A stretch of DNA of 64,000 bases, from assembly GCA_020284085.1 (NCBI GenBank), contig JACEVL010001161.1, forward strand, positions 4,152,930-4,216,929, in the 5' to 3' direction. The notes under the pieces were generated by a model, which searched no databases, had not been told where the DNA came from, and was given only the letters and a program-made list of their open reading frames with translations. Source of the DNA: Aporrectodea caliginosa (lineage: Eukaryota; Annelida; Clitellata; Crassiclitellata; Lumbricidae). A program made the translations under genes and the position numbers. This document shows positions 31,741-42,059 of the stretch, in pieces (within the stretch, counting starts at the first letter, position 1; the number at the start of each line of letters is the position of its first letter).

Positions 31741-33740
31741 GAGTTTGAGAATTTGATGAGTTTACTGCAGCATAGGCTATAGAGTGAAAGAACGTGAAGA
31801 AAAGAATGAATTGGTCCCAGATTATAGGGCAGTAAATAAGCTGTGAATAAGCTGGTTCCCGCGACTTCGCTTTTGTGGGCGCTGTAGAAATATCGAGTTT
31901 ACGATTACGATTACGAATTTACGATTACGATTACCAGAGAGGCTGAGACTCCAAATGGAAATTACTGGGCTGCAGACGGAATACGTACGTAAGATCAGAG
32001 CTCGAAGTGTGACGGTATAAAACGGTATGCCATACCGGCACCTCTCCTGGCCGGCTCAAAGCATACCGGTACTTATCCAGGCAAGAAATTCATACAGTTA
32101 GGGAAGGGGAATGGTTCTTATATCCAGACTTGGATTGTCTCGAGACACTGTCTCGGTCTCGAGACGTCTTGAGATAGGTTTTTGATGTCTCGTTCTCGGT
32201 CTCGAGGTCATTTCTTGACTTTTGGAAACTGCCTCAAAGCGAAAGTCTTGTTCTCTTGGAGAAGCGGTCTCCATTGTTCTCGCGCAAAATGAGTGATGTG
32301 ACTTATATCGCGAATATAATTAGCCTATATATGAAATGTTGTTGGTTGAAGTTTTTTTAATCATTTAGATTTTAGAAGATTTCAGAATGGCTTAAATATT
32401 GAATTTTTGCAGTTTATACTAGGCTATCCAGGTTGATTTCAATGACTTCATTGACTTGTCCATGGTATTAGACTTCAAAAGTTGAGAAAAATTGATCCAG
32501 GATTTGGGTCCAATGTGCATTTCACTCGTTTTGCACCGTCTTGAACTGCTCTGACCTTGTGTCTCGGACTCGGTCTCGGTATCGGACCCCACTGACACTG
32601 TATCGGTCTCGAAGTTTGATGTCTCGTATACAAGATGGTTATAAGCAACTTATTCCTACACAACGAAACTGAGGCGAGACAGTCGAAACAATTCAATAAT
32701 TTTGGCGCCACAGGAATTCTCCAGCGAGCGAATGATGCATACTTTGCAGGCGACATCTGGTGAGTGAATGTCTTCGTCGATAACTGCCAAACGCGGTTTA
32801 CACTGTACAGTTTCAATTTTAAACGTAGGCTACGCTGTACATAACTTGAAGACGTCACATTGTCTTCGAAAACGAATTTTACAAATCTGAGGGCATTGCA
32901 AACAATACTTTCATTTCTTCCTCAAATACGAGCCTATTTTAGTTTCTTCTGACTTATGTTATATGTCACGTGTGTGATATTGAGTTAAACACCTTTGGAA
33001 ACGTGTTAACCGCGTCAAGTATAGAATTTTTGGCTGCTGGGAAACTCAAGAAAGTCAAGATCATACTTTTAGGGATAATTTCTATAGTATGTATCGCCAG
33101 GACGTCAGATAAAACTGATTACTGGACCGCACACCAGGATGATGTGACAGAACGTTTTCTCCTGAGCGTGAGAAAGACACTGCTGTGGATCGCTCTCCGT
33201 CGACAAGGCAGTGCTCAACGAGGATCGTTCCTCTAAGGGCCTTTACGGGACCAAGAGGAGGGAGGAAACGCAGTCTGACTGGTCTGCTTTTTTAATCAAC
33301 GAAAAATAACGCGCTTATGGCCTATCTGCTTTGTCGCTAAATTGTTTCAACAAAGCCAATTTTTGCCTCTGCAATTTTTATTAGGCCTATAGACCTATAG
33401 CCTATAAAATCGATTCGAACGTTAGCTTGCTCATTTCTACACGCATCTATCAATCGCAACGATTGATTAAAGATGACACAAATGCTCTTCAAGCAGTGGC
33501 CCGTAAAGTGTTTAAAAGTTGCCTCAGTCAACCATAGCCAAGAACAGACTAAGGTGGATACAATTAGGCCTATACGTAACATCCGATGTAATCTAAAAGA
33601 ATAATTTTCTTATATAAATTATATTTTTTTACAGCCAAAAGAAAAGTAAATTATAGGCCTACTAGATAGGTCCTATTGGTGAAATGAAAAGCATCCATAG
33701 CGCAATTATGTTTTTTCGTCTCTCGCGTCACAGAGCCACA
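31741..33740. other. Unassigned interior, including a GTCTCG-rich block
   Basis: TTACGATTACGA repeats lie near 31908-31945. From ~32130 to 32630 many GTCTCG/TCTCGAGA words cluster at both ends of a ~500 bp block, perhaps a small repeat element. No gene is supported. Confidence 0.4.
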
Positions 33741-33759
33741 ATTAGGCCTAAGGTCACTG

Positions 33760-34387
33760 TGCCTAATAAGGCCCGGGGTGGTAATAAGGCCCACGCACTT
33801 AAAATTCAAATATCTCCGAATCTATTCGTCAGATGTCGACAGAATTTTATATTGTTGACGGGCCTTCATCTGTGGATTACTGTAGTTGATCACGGGTTTT
33901 CTTTTCGGCGACATCTTTGAATTAAAAATATGGCAAGATTTTTGCGATAATTTATTTTGCAATTTTATTATTTTCGGTTGTGTTAATATCGTAATTAATC
34001 CTCAGTCTGCGTATTGCATGCATGTTGCTATGATAATATATGTAAACAGCGGATATTGGCAAGACTATGTAGACTGAAAAACTTAATTATGCACTTTAGA
34101 ATTACCCGGATATTGGTCGAAGTGTTCATGGCGTGCTGGTGAGGGTAACAAGACCCACCTTTCTGTGGGTAATAAGGCCCTATGCAATGTGTGCAGACAG
34201 TATGCACAGTTGAGCATGGCGAAATATGGACAGTGCGGACAGTGGTTGCATGATGAATGTATTGGTTTAGATTCAGTAGTAGAAGCAGAAACATTCGTTT
34301 GCCCGTATTGTGACGAATAATAAAATAATAATTTCATGAAAAAGCCTGAATTAATGACTATACACATTTTCATCACATTTATTTTAT
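33760..34387 (+). mobile_element. Transposon fragment with PHD-like finger, copy B
   Basis: The left part has two TAATAAGGCCC motifs (33769, 33781), the likely inverted-end motif. The region 34044-34378 matches 7831-8162. Its right end is cut at 34387 by the LTR of the element that starts at 34388, and the missing continuation is not found on the far side. Confidence 0.65.
34105..34320 (+). pseudogene. PHD-like zinc finger, C-terminus of an unidentified transposon protein
   Basis: The frame reads ...VGNKALCNVCRQ, then KYGQCGQWLHDECIGLD and FVCPYCDE before TAA at 34318. The order C-x2-C ... C-x2-W-L-H-x2-C ... C-x2-C fits a PHD finger with seven of eight ligands; Tyr stands where the third Cys would be. 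PHD fingers usually bind histone tails. A C-terminal finger on a transposase could target insertion, but no catalytic domain is visible in either copy. Confidence 0.55.
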
Positions 34388-35009
34388 TGTGGCGACCCAG
34401 GGTGGCCCCTGGATTGCCTTAGCGCTTGGCCTCTTTTAGGCTCCGCCCCCTCTAGCCCTTGGTCTCTCTAGCCTTGGCCTCTTTTAGGCTCCGCCCCCTT
34501 AGCCCTTGGTCTCTCTAGCCCTTGGCCTCTTTTAGGCTCCGCCCCCTTAGCCCTTGGTCTCTCTAGCCCTTGGTCTCCCTAGCCTTGGCCTCTTTTAGGC
34601 TCCGCCTCCTTAGCGCTTGGTCTCCTTAGCCTTGGTCTCTTTTAGGCTCCGCCTCTCTAGCGCTTGGTCTCTCTAGGGCTTTGCTGATTGGCTGGGCTAT
34701 CTATAAATAGCGGCGCTTTTGCGTAGTTAAGAGGAGTTGTAGTACAGATGAAAGAGGGTTCGTAGTATTTGATCGTGTCTGATAACGTCAGAGGCTTATG
34801 ACGTGTTGACTAATAAAAGAGATCGTTAATTCAACTTCCTGTGTTGGGTTCTTCGGTGTTGGACATTGATTGCGACGGCTCATCGGCTGGCAGACGCGAA
34901 GCCCACCGATAGACGACGGTGGCCGTACTTGTGCTCCCATCCTGAGCAACACGCGCCTTTCACTCGCCTCCTGAGAGAAGAAAGACGGGCAGAACCCAGT
35001 TTCTTTACA
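34388..35009 (+). repeat. 5' LTR of the young element
   Basis: 622 bp, TGTGGCGACCC...TTCTTTACA. The U3 part has about five copies of a ~45 bp unit containing GGCCTCTTTTAGGCTCCGCC. CTATCTATAAATAG (TATA) lies near 34700 and AATAAA at 34812-34817. Confidence 0.95.
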
Positions 35010-35076
35010 GTGGTACCAGAGCCGTGGGGTTTTGTCCGAGAGTTCCTGCCGCCGACGAAGCCAGAATCGACCGAGG

Positions 35077-38000
35077 ATGTTCCCAGGAGACGACGACGAT
35101 ACGATCGCCTATCCGATGCCTAGTCGGATCCGCACGCCGGCCGAGACGTCGACGCCTGCTTCCGGGAGAGCGACCGCCGGGACGCGACCGGACAGAAGCC
35201 GCTTCCTCGAAGATCTCGCTTTCCCGATGCCTAGAGATGTCCGCACGCCCGCCGATGCCTTGACGCCTGCTGCCGGGAGAGCAACCGCCGAGACGCGACC
35301 GGACCGAAGCCGCTTGCTGACGGAGATCGACTTCGATGATTTTGCGGAGCCGGTGAGATCGAGCCTCCGCGAAGAGATGAAAGAAGAGACGACCGTGAAG
35401 CCGGAGAGATCGAGCTTCCGAGGAAAGACGGGCGAATCGACGACGGAAAAGAAGAAATTGAAACCGAGTTTCCGCGAAGAGACCGAAAGACCGGACGCAC
35501 GGGAGACTTCGATGCCGAATTTGCTGGAAAGTGTCAGCGGTTTGCTGCGAAGCCGCCCGACGCCGATGAAGCCAGGCAAGTTCGATGGGACGGGCTCTTT
35601 GGAGTCGTTCCTGGTCCAGTTTGAGGTCTGCGCGACGCACAACCAGTGGACGGCCGCGGACCGGGTAGACTTTCTGCGATGTTCGCTAGAGAAGGCCGCT
35701 ACGCAACTTCTCTGGGACTTTGGCGCTCAACCGAGCGTAGGTTACGAGGAACTCGTGGAACGCCTCCGCCAAAGATACGGGACGGAAGGCCAGGCAGAAA
35801 CCTTCCGTGCCCAGCTGTACTACCGACGCCAACGCCCGGAAGAAAACCTGAGCGACCTTCTGCATGAAATCCGACGTCTGGTTGTCTTGGCCTACCCGGT
35901 TCCCTCCAACGAGACTACGCAGATCATCGCGAAAGACGCCTTCCTGGAAGCCATGAGAGACCGGGAGCTCTCGCTCAAAGTACGGGAGCGAGAACCAAAG
36001 AATTTGGACGAGGCATACCGGACGGCGCTGCGTCTGGAGGCCTATCAACGAACGAACGACTCCGACGATCGCCGCAGACAGCCAAACCGAGTGCGCGGGA
36101 CTCAGGAGACTGATCTGAGTGCCCAGCTCCAGGCGCAAATGGACCGGTTTCTGGCGACGCAGAAGGACGAACAGCGGAGATTTCAGCGAGACATCGAGAG
36201 AAGAATTGACCAGCAATTCCGGGAGCTCCGCCAGGGAAATCCGCCTGAAGAAACGAACCGAGACGCCCGGCCTGAGCGAGACCGTGCGGGCCCTCCGGAG
36301 AACCAGAGACGCTCAATGACCTGCTTCAACTGCGGACGAGCCGGTCACATCGTCCGCGACTGTCGCCAAGCTCGCCGATCCCAGAACCGCCAGAACCGCC
36401 AGAACGAGACTGCGACGCCCGAGCCCGATGCTTCGACGCCACCGGACCCGGTGGCCATGAACCATACGACACGCCCGAAGGTGCCGAACCGCGCCACTAG
36501 CAACGCCGTCTACATTCGCGGAGAGATCAACGGACGACCGCAGCTATGCCTGATCGACACTGGATCGGAAGTCAGCCTGGTGCCTGCATCTACTGTCGAC
36601 GGGTTAGAACTTCGCTCTTGCAATCGCTTTTTGATGGCTGCTAATGGGTCCGATATAAATGTCCTGGGAGAGGTGCGGGTGCCCATTAAGATATTTGACG
36701 GGTTTTACATCCATAGTTCTTTCCTTGTGTCCGATCAGATTACCGAGCCCATGTTAGGCATGGACTGGTTACGGGAACATCGCTGCCGCTTAGGGTTTGG
36801 TATGGGATTCCTATTTGTGAGGCGCAGGCGTATCTCTTTGGTGAGGGGAAATGGGTCCACGTGGTGCCGGCGCGTGATCGTCGCCGAGGAGGTGTTGGTG
36901 GCCCCTAAGTCCCAGAGGGATATACCCATTAAGACAATGTATGGGGATCTAACGACCGTAGCGCCAGCCTGGATGACGGAGGCTCGGGAAATTCAGCCTG
37001 GGGTCCATCTTGCCCGCGTAGTTGTCAGAGACCACGCAGATGCCCGGGTAAGGGTGGTAAATTTAAGTGAGGAACCGGTCCGGCTGCCTAAGAATCAGCC
37101 ACTAGGGGATTTGCACCCGGTTCAGGTAGAGCTGAACGAGAGGAATCGCGAGAACGGAGACGCGGCTGACCATGCCTCGCCGAGCGAGAAACTGCTCGCG
37201 GATTTGCCCGAAGAAGTGACGCCCGAGATACGGGAACGATTGGGCGCTTTGCTTGCTGAATATAATGATGTCTTTTCCGCTACTGACCGGGATTTAGGCA
37301 AAACTTCTGTATGCACCCATAAGATAGAGACCGGCGATGCGCGCCCCGTAAGACAGCCATTAAGACGACAGCCGCTGCCGCATAGGGTCACGATCGATAC
37401 TCAGCTAGACAGCATGTTAGCCGACGGAATAATTGAACCTGCTGTAAGCGAGAGGGCCGCGAACGTTGTGTTAGCACGCAAGAAGGACGGCTCGCGGAGA
37501 TTTTGCGTAGGTTATCGGCAATTGATTGGGATGCTGTTCCCCTTTCTCCTGATAACCATGAGCGGTTTTGTTAAGAGAGGGAAGGTTATTCCAAGGGCCA
37601 AACAGTGGGTTTCCCTGGTAGCTGGGGCCCTCGAGGGAAACGTAGTTGTGAGGTCTGGGGCTCCGCGTCCAATACTGGCCGATCAGGGTACGGGATTTCG
37701 GGGAGGCCTGTTTCGGGAGGTTTATGGGATCCATCGGCGAAGAGTGTTTAGCTGCTATCCCAGGGAGAAGGGCTTAAGTGGGCGCCTACCCAAGACCGTG
37801 AACGCCATGTTTGGGGAAGTTATACGCAGCCATCAAAGGGTGTGGGTTGAAGTTCTTTCCCTTGTCCTGGCCGCCTCCCCATTCACGGTGATGGAGCGCT
37901 GCGGCCTCGTCACCTACAGGCTCCGCAAGTCTGCGCACTCCAAGCCATTCGTCGCCCACGTCGATAAACTGAGGCCTTGCTTCGAAGAAGGCCTGCACGA

Positions 38001-38112
38001 CGCCGGCGAGCACGCCGCTCATGACGACGCTTCGATAGACGATCTGCCTGAAGCCAGCCAGAACACTCGACGCCCGAAGAGAACGATTCGCCGTCCTGCC
38101 CGCTTTCAGTGA
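35077..38112 (+). CDS. gag-pol: Gag-Pol fusion polyprotein, internally deleted
   Basis: A single ORF (open from 35032; first ATG at 35077) of ~1011 residues. The N-terminus has two tandem repeats with a PMPxxxRTPA core, then a gag domain (~165-330), a zinc knuckle CFNCGRAGHIVRDC at ~416-429 and an aspartic protease LIDTGSEVS with Asp at 494. The RT starts near 783 (DGIIEPA, RRFCVGYR) and stops abruptly near 815. The frame then continues in integrase: ILADQGTGF (second Asp, 869) is kept, but the first-Asp site reads ITMSGF and the Glu region reads GLSGRLPKTVN without Glu. RT palm, YxDD, RNase H and the integrase zinc region are missing. The ORF is open but cannot be catalytic, so the copy must have been mobilised in trans. 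Confidence 0.9.
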   Translation: MFPGDDDDTIAYPMPSRIRTPAETSTPASGRATAGTRPDRSRFLEDLAFPMPRDVRTPADALTPAAGRATAETRPDRSRLLTEIDFDDFAEPVRSSLREEMKEETTVKPERSSFRGKTGESTTEKKKLKPSFREETERPDARETSMPNLLESVSGLLRSRPTPMKPGKFDGTGSLESFLVQFEVCATHNQWTAADRVDFLRCSLEKAATQLLWDFGAQPSVGYEELVERLRQRYGTEGQAETFRAQLYYRRQRPEENLSDLLHEIRRLVVLAYPVPSNETTQIIAKDAFLEAMRDRELSLKVREREPKNLDEAYRTALRLEAYQRTNDSDDRRRQPNRVRGTQETDLSAQLQAQMDRFLATQKDEQRRFQRDIERRIDQQFRELRQGNPPEETNRDARPERDRAGPPENQRRSMTCFNCGRAGHIVRDCRQARRSQNRQNRQNETATPEPDASTPPDPVAMNHTTRPKVPNRATSNAVYIRGEINGRPQLCLIDTGSEVSLVPASTVDGLELRSCNRFLMAANGSDINVLGEVRVPIKIFDGFYIHSSFLVSDQITEPMLGMDWLREHRCRLGFGMGFLFVRRRRISLVRGNGSTWCRRVIVAEEVLVAPKSQRDIPIKTMYGDLTTVAPAWMTEAREIQPGVHLARVVVRDHADARVRVVNLSEEPVRLPKNQPLGDLHPVQVELNERNRENGDAADHASPSEKLLADLPEEVTPEIRERLGALLAEYNDVFSATDRDLGKTSVCTHKIETGDARPVRQPLRRQPLPHRVTIDTQLDSMLADGIIEPAVSERAANVVLARKKDGSRRFCVGYRQLIGMLFPFLLITMSGFVKRGKVIPRAKQWVSLVAGALEGNVVVRSGAPRPILADQGTGFRGGLFREVYGIHRRRVFSCYPREKGLSGRLPKTVNAMFGEVIRSHQRVWVEVLSLVLAASPFTVMERCGLVTYRLRKSAHSKPFVAHVDKLRPCFEEGLHDAGEHAAHDDASIDDLPEASQNTRRPKRTIRRPARFQ

Positions 38113-38659
38113 GCGAGCTGCCGTCAGTCTGAACGATGACTGAAACGCTGGAACTGTGACACTCTCGGCGCTTGTCTTCGATTGACAGAAAGACTTTGCC
38201 TTTTTTCTGTACGATAACTCTGTCGCCCGCCTTTCCCGTACGTGAAAGACTTGGCCTCTCTTATGGACTGTCAGATGAATCTTGGCTTTGATTGCTTTGT
38301 TGCCGAGAAACGGCGTGATTGATTTTGTTTTGTGTGCCGAGCTTTCGGGCCCGTTGGCCGCGACTTTTTATTGAATTATAGACTTGATGGACCGCGTGCG
38401 TTAGCCAGACACTGGCAATAATTTTAGGCAGAGGACATTATCCTGAGAGACTTTGTTGGTCCCGTTGACCACTCTCGTGTTAGCCGGACTCGGCTGAACA
38501 TTTTGGCTTTGTTGGCTCGTTGGCCTCGCGAAATTTTAGAGAGACATTTGTAGGGACTTGTGTTGGCCCGTTGGCCGCGTTATTGCATTGGGACATTGTG
38601 CGCTGGGGTCCTTGGGGAGCTTGAGGTATGGGGGCATACCCATTGTAGCGGAGGGAGGG
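38113..38659 (+). other. 3' untranslated part of the young element
   Basis: Contains recurring GGCCCGTTGGCC/CCGTTGACC words and ends in the purine tract just before the 3' LTR. No ORF. Confidence 0.6.
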
Positions 38660-39282
38660 TGTGGCGACCCAGGGTGGCCCCTGGATTGCCTTAGCGCTTG
38701 GCCTCTTTTAGGCTCCGCCCCCTCTAGCCCTTGGTCTCTCTAGCCCTTGGCCTCTTTTAGGCTCCGCCCCCTTAGCCCTTGGTCTCTCTAGCCCTTGGCC
38801 TCTTTTAGGCTCCGCCCCCTTAGCCCTTGGTCTCTCTAGCCCTTGGTCTCCCTAGCCTTGGCCTCTTTTAGGCTCCGCCTCCTTAGCGCTTGGTCTCCTT
38901 AGCCTTGGTCTCTTTTAGGCTCCGCCTCTCTAGCGCTTGGTCTCTCTAGGGCTTTGCTGATTGGCTGGGCTATCTATAAATAGCGGCGCTTTTGCGTAGT
39001 TAAGAGGAGTTGTAGTACAGATGAAAGAGGGTTCGTAGTATTTGATCGTGTCTGATAACGTCAGAGGCTTATGACGTGTTGACTAATAAAAGAGATCGTT
39101 AATTCAACTTCCTGTGTTGGGTTCTTCGGTGTTGGACATTGATTGCGACGGCTCATCGGCTGGCAGACGCGAAGCCCACCGATAGACGACGGTGGCCGTA
39201 CTTGTGCTCCCATCCTGAGCAACACGCGCCTTTCACTCGCCTCCTGAGAGAAGAAAGACGGGCAGAACCCAGTTTCTTTACA
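38660..39282 (+). repeat. 3' LTR of the young element
   Basis: 623 bp, identical to the 5' LTR except for one extra C near 38745. It is followed by GTGGTACCAGAG, the same bases that follow the 5' LTR. Confidence 0.95.
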
Positions 39283-39294
39283 GTGGTACCAGAG

Positions 39295-40694
39295 CAGTGG
39301 GGTAGCAAGGTCCGAGAGGGCCCTTGTGCAGAGCTTTGGTGGTGGGCCCCTTGAACTCCCCATTCGATTTCAAACAAAAACGCTGTGCAAAAAACGCTGT
39401 TGCATACAACATTAGCCTAAAGGTCAGATAATCAAATTGGACAAGTCTAAATTCTACGGTAATCTAAGAAGAGGAATACTAAAAGTTAAAACGGTCGTTT
39501 GCACGCTTTCTTTTGCGCAAAAATATCCACCAATTTTGAAGTAGGCCTATCAAGCTTTTTGGCATATTCATTTTCTATTGACAACATTGCCAGGTCGCTC
39601 AGCCGCTCTTCTGACATGGTAGGCTACTTTGTAGATAGTTTTTGATGAGCTCCAGTTTTGAAAATGATCTTTCACAGTCACAGATAAAGTCAGCAGAAAC
39701 ATGTAGGCTAGGCAGTGCAGTCATCACTGAATGTAGACGAAAGAGCATAATAGTCTACGAGTAACAGTTGTGCAATTTCGAAGATGGTTGACTACGTTGA
39801 CAACTTCGAACGAAAGCTTGAGCAAAATTACAACAGCTGAGCTGGAAAAGATAGCGAAATGTCGGTATCATACTGTTTAGCTAACAGTTCGGCTGCTGCA
39901 TACAATTCGTCGTCAGAGGCATCTAAGAGTATGGAAGGCAAGAGCACGCTGAGCGTTGCAGCCAAAGAACTACGGCTGAGAAATCGCTGTTTTATTTGTC
40001 CACATGCTCTATCCACTGTAGCCAAAAACATATTCACACTGAAACGTTTCTCGGTTGACGAAGGCGATTCGTCGTGACACATTTAATCAAATAGTCTTTT
40101 GCCTTCTTTAAACGCCGGTCTTCAAAATGATCTTTAATGCCCCAAGCTTTTGCCAGACTAACAGCAGTATCGCGGATAGAATCGTACTCATTCTGCATGC
40201 TTTCAAATTTCTCATGCGTTGCCTTGATCAGATCACTTGCTTTACTCAGGTCGCACTGCCGAGATTGTAGCAGTTTTGAGATGCCATGGTATGGGTTGCT
40301 TCCAGAATTGTTATAATAATTGTCCATACTGTGTAGTGCCGTAGTGGAAATATCAACAAATGAACAAAAACCCATATGTAAATTATTAACACGCCCCCGT
40401 GACGTAGGACATGACATCAAACTGCTGGCCAAAGATTAAAGATAGGCTACTAACAAATTTTGCTATGGCATTCCGGTTGTTTACTAAATCACGCATTTGG
40501 GCATTCAGACTTCAGTCTCTGCTAATGCACAAAAAATTTAAGTGCGTACGCTGTACATATAGATTTAGACTTGGTTAAGTTGATTTGATTACATTCTGAA
40601 AGGAAAGCCGCTCTGGTGGTCTGACCGCCGGGGGCCCTTAACCGCCGGGGCCCTTGACCGCCGGGGGGCCCCTGACCGCCGTGCCTCCTTTCTG
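39295..40694 (-). mobile_element. hAT element with transposase remnants
   Basis: The left end is CAGTGGGGTAGCAAGG and the right end is the complement of CAGAAAGGAGGCACGG (10 of 16 matches), with GGGCCC-rich subterminal stretches at both ends. A hAT transposase remnant lies inside on the minus strand. A clean 8 bp duplication is not seen, so the exact ends are tentative. Confidence 0.6.
39490..40432 (-). pseudogene. hAT-family transposase, C-terminal part
   Basis: Minus-strand frames 40432-40100 and 40082-39828 (frameshift near 40080) read LLQSRQCDLSKASDLIKATH, then RRLKKAKDY and EKRFSVNMFLATVDRACGQI. Further downstream, near 39625-39680, is CERSFSKLELIKNYL. This matches hAT transposases of the ZMYM/TTF-type group with the C-terminal dimerisation region. 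The N-terminal zinc finger and catalytic core start are missing; stops and frameshifts are present. Confidence 0.75.
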
Positions 40695-40984
40695 GAGAGA
40701 CAACGAAAATTTCCAGGGACTTGGAAATTTTTCCCTGGGGCCGGGAAAGTGTGCCGAACTAGGGCACAAGTTGGCGCTTTATAGTTTGGCGCTAATAAGT
40801 TCTCCTACAGTGCAGTTTGGCGCCTTAATTACTGTTGTCGGCCAGCACTGCATAAGGGCGGCAATTATTGATCGCTGCCGGCTGAGCGCGCGCTTTCTAG
40901 GCGGGAGCCGACGCCTATATAAAGGAGGTCCGCTGGCACGCATCGGTCAGTCTGCAGCTCAGTCGATATTGATCGGTCTGTAAT
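40695..40984 (+). promoter_or_regulatory. Promoter-like segment with TATA box and TTTGGCGC motifs
   Basis: TTGGCGC words (near 40771, 40785 and 40816) resemble E2F sites. CTATATAAAGG lies near 40914 and an initiator-like GGTCAGTC about 30 bp downstream. The segment points on the plus strand into the antisense of gag. It may be a fragment of another retroelement promoter. Confidence 0.35.
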
Positions 40985-41745
40985 TTCAGTTCTTCTTGTC
41001 TAACCTGTTCTGCTCGCTCCAACTCTGAAATTCGCACTTTTTCCTTTTCTTCTTCACGTAGTCTCTTCTCTTCAATCTGTTGCTGACGTATCTCTTCGTC
41101 ACTTTTCCGCGCCCTTTCAAATTCAATCATCTGCTCTAATCTTCTCCTTTCAGCATCTTCTCTATCTTTTCTCAATTGCTCTAATTGAATTTCAAATTGC
41201 TGCCTTTGCAATTCTTCTTTCTCTCTTTGAAGACGTAATTCTTCCTGTCGTACATTTTCTGCTTTCTCTTCTTTCTCTCTCTGAAGACGTTCTGCCTTCT
41301 CTTCCTTTTCTCTTTGAAGTCGTTCTGCCTTCTCTTCCTTTTCTCTTTGAAGACGTAATTCTTCCTGTCGTATTTCTTTCTCTTCTTGTCTCCGTTTCTC
41401 CTCTCTTTCTTTCTCGTCTTGTCTTCGTTTCTCCTCTTTCTCTTTCTCTTCTTGTCTCCGTTTCTCCTCTCTTTCTTCTTTCATCATCATCCACTGCATC
41501 ATCATCTCCATAGACATAAGTCCAGGCGGTTTTTCAATAACCTTTTCCACAGCACCGCCGACAGCACCTTCTTCTTCTTCTGCTTCTTCTTTAAGCCAGA
41601 CTTCAGCTAGCGCTTCTAGCATGTCCTCACGTGACATATCTTTCAGCTTTTCTTCTTCAAAACCAGCCTTTAACAAGCGCTGCTTTAATCTTTCAGAAGA
41701 CATCTTCTTCAATTCTGCTTGTTTCTTGACACTTAATTTCTCCAT
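40985..41745 (-). pseudogene. gag: Gag N-terminal part of the 11.8 kb element
   Basis: The minus ORF starts at 41745, ~315 bp after the 5' LTR. The first ~60 residues (SSERLKQRLLKAGFEEEKL ... EDMLEALAE) resemble a SAP-like helix pair. There follows a Met-rich patch and a ~190-residue Glu/Lys/Arg coiled coil with repeated LQREKEEKAER units. The frame stays open to 40915, but the last ~20 codons appear to be foreign sequence. Capsid core and zinc knuckle are missing, so gag is truncated by the junction near 40985. Confidence 0.65.
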
Positions 41746-41908
41746 CTTACTTCTTTACTTCAGTGCTGTCCTTTCTGGAAAACACGAATTTTCTTTTGTG
41801 TTTGAAGTATTGGGGATTGTTCTTTGTTTGAACAACAACTTTTATACCTTTGTCGTTGAGGCTTTCGTTGTCGTATATTTACCAATGATTCAAGTGCGTA
41901 TTCACCAG

Positions 41909-42045
41909 TAGACGTTGTTTCGAATCCCAGACGTTGTTTCGAATCCCAGACGTTGTTTCGAATCCCAGACGTTGTTTCGAATTCCAGACGTTGTTTCGAA
42001 TCCCAGACGTTGTTTCGAATCCCAGACGTTGTTTCGAATCCTACC
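41909..42045. repeat. 19 bp tandem repeat in the element leader
   Basis: About seven copies of GACGTTGTTTCGAATCCCA, one with a variant base (ATTCCA), between the primer binding site and gag of the minus-strand element. Confidence 0.95.
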
Positions 42046-42059
42046 GCTGCCACCAAATA
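42046..42059 (-). promoter_or_regulatory. Primer binding site of the 11.8 kb element
   Basis: Minus strand TTTGGTGGCAGCGG next to the 5' LTR; the TGG start fits pairing with a tRNA CCA end. The tRNA is not identified. Confidence 0.6.

Larger units (their letters stand above)
34388..39282 (+). mobile_element. Young LTR retrotransposon with in-frame defective Gag-Pol
   Basis: The LTRs (34388-35009 and 38660-39282) differ only by one inserted C. A primer binding site TGGTACCAGAGC follows the 5' LTR and a purine tract GCGGAGGGAGGG precedes the 3' LTR. One ORF occupies most of the interior. No 5 bp target duplication is found: the left flank is TTTAT and the right LTR runs into the element's own primer-site sequence. 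Confidence 0.9.

Noticed and set aside
35032..35076. Start of Gag-Pol at 35032
   Set aside because: That codon is TTG; the first ATG in frame is 35077.
35005..36316. Long minus-strand ORFs (up to 211 codons)
   Set aside because: Shadows of the GC-rich Gag-Pol frame on the plus strand, which has zinc-knuckle and protease motifs.
39295..40694. Exact hAT boundaries with target duplication
   Set aside because: Transposase remnants support hAT, but the 8 bp flanks (TACCAGAG and GAGAGACA) do not match, so ends are left tentative.
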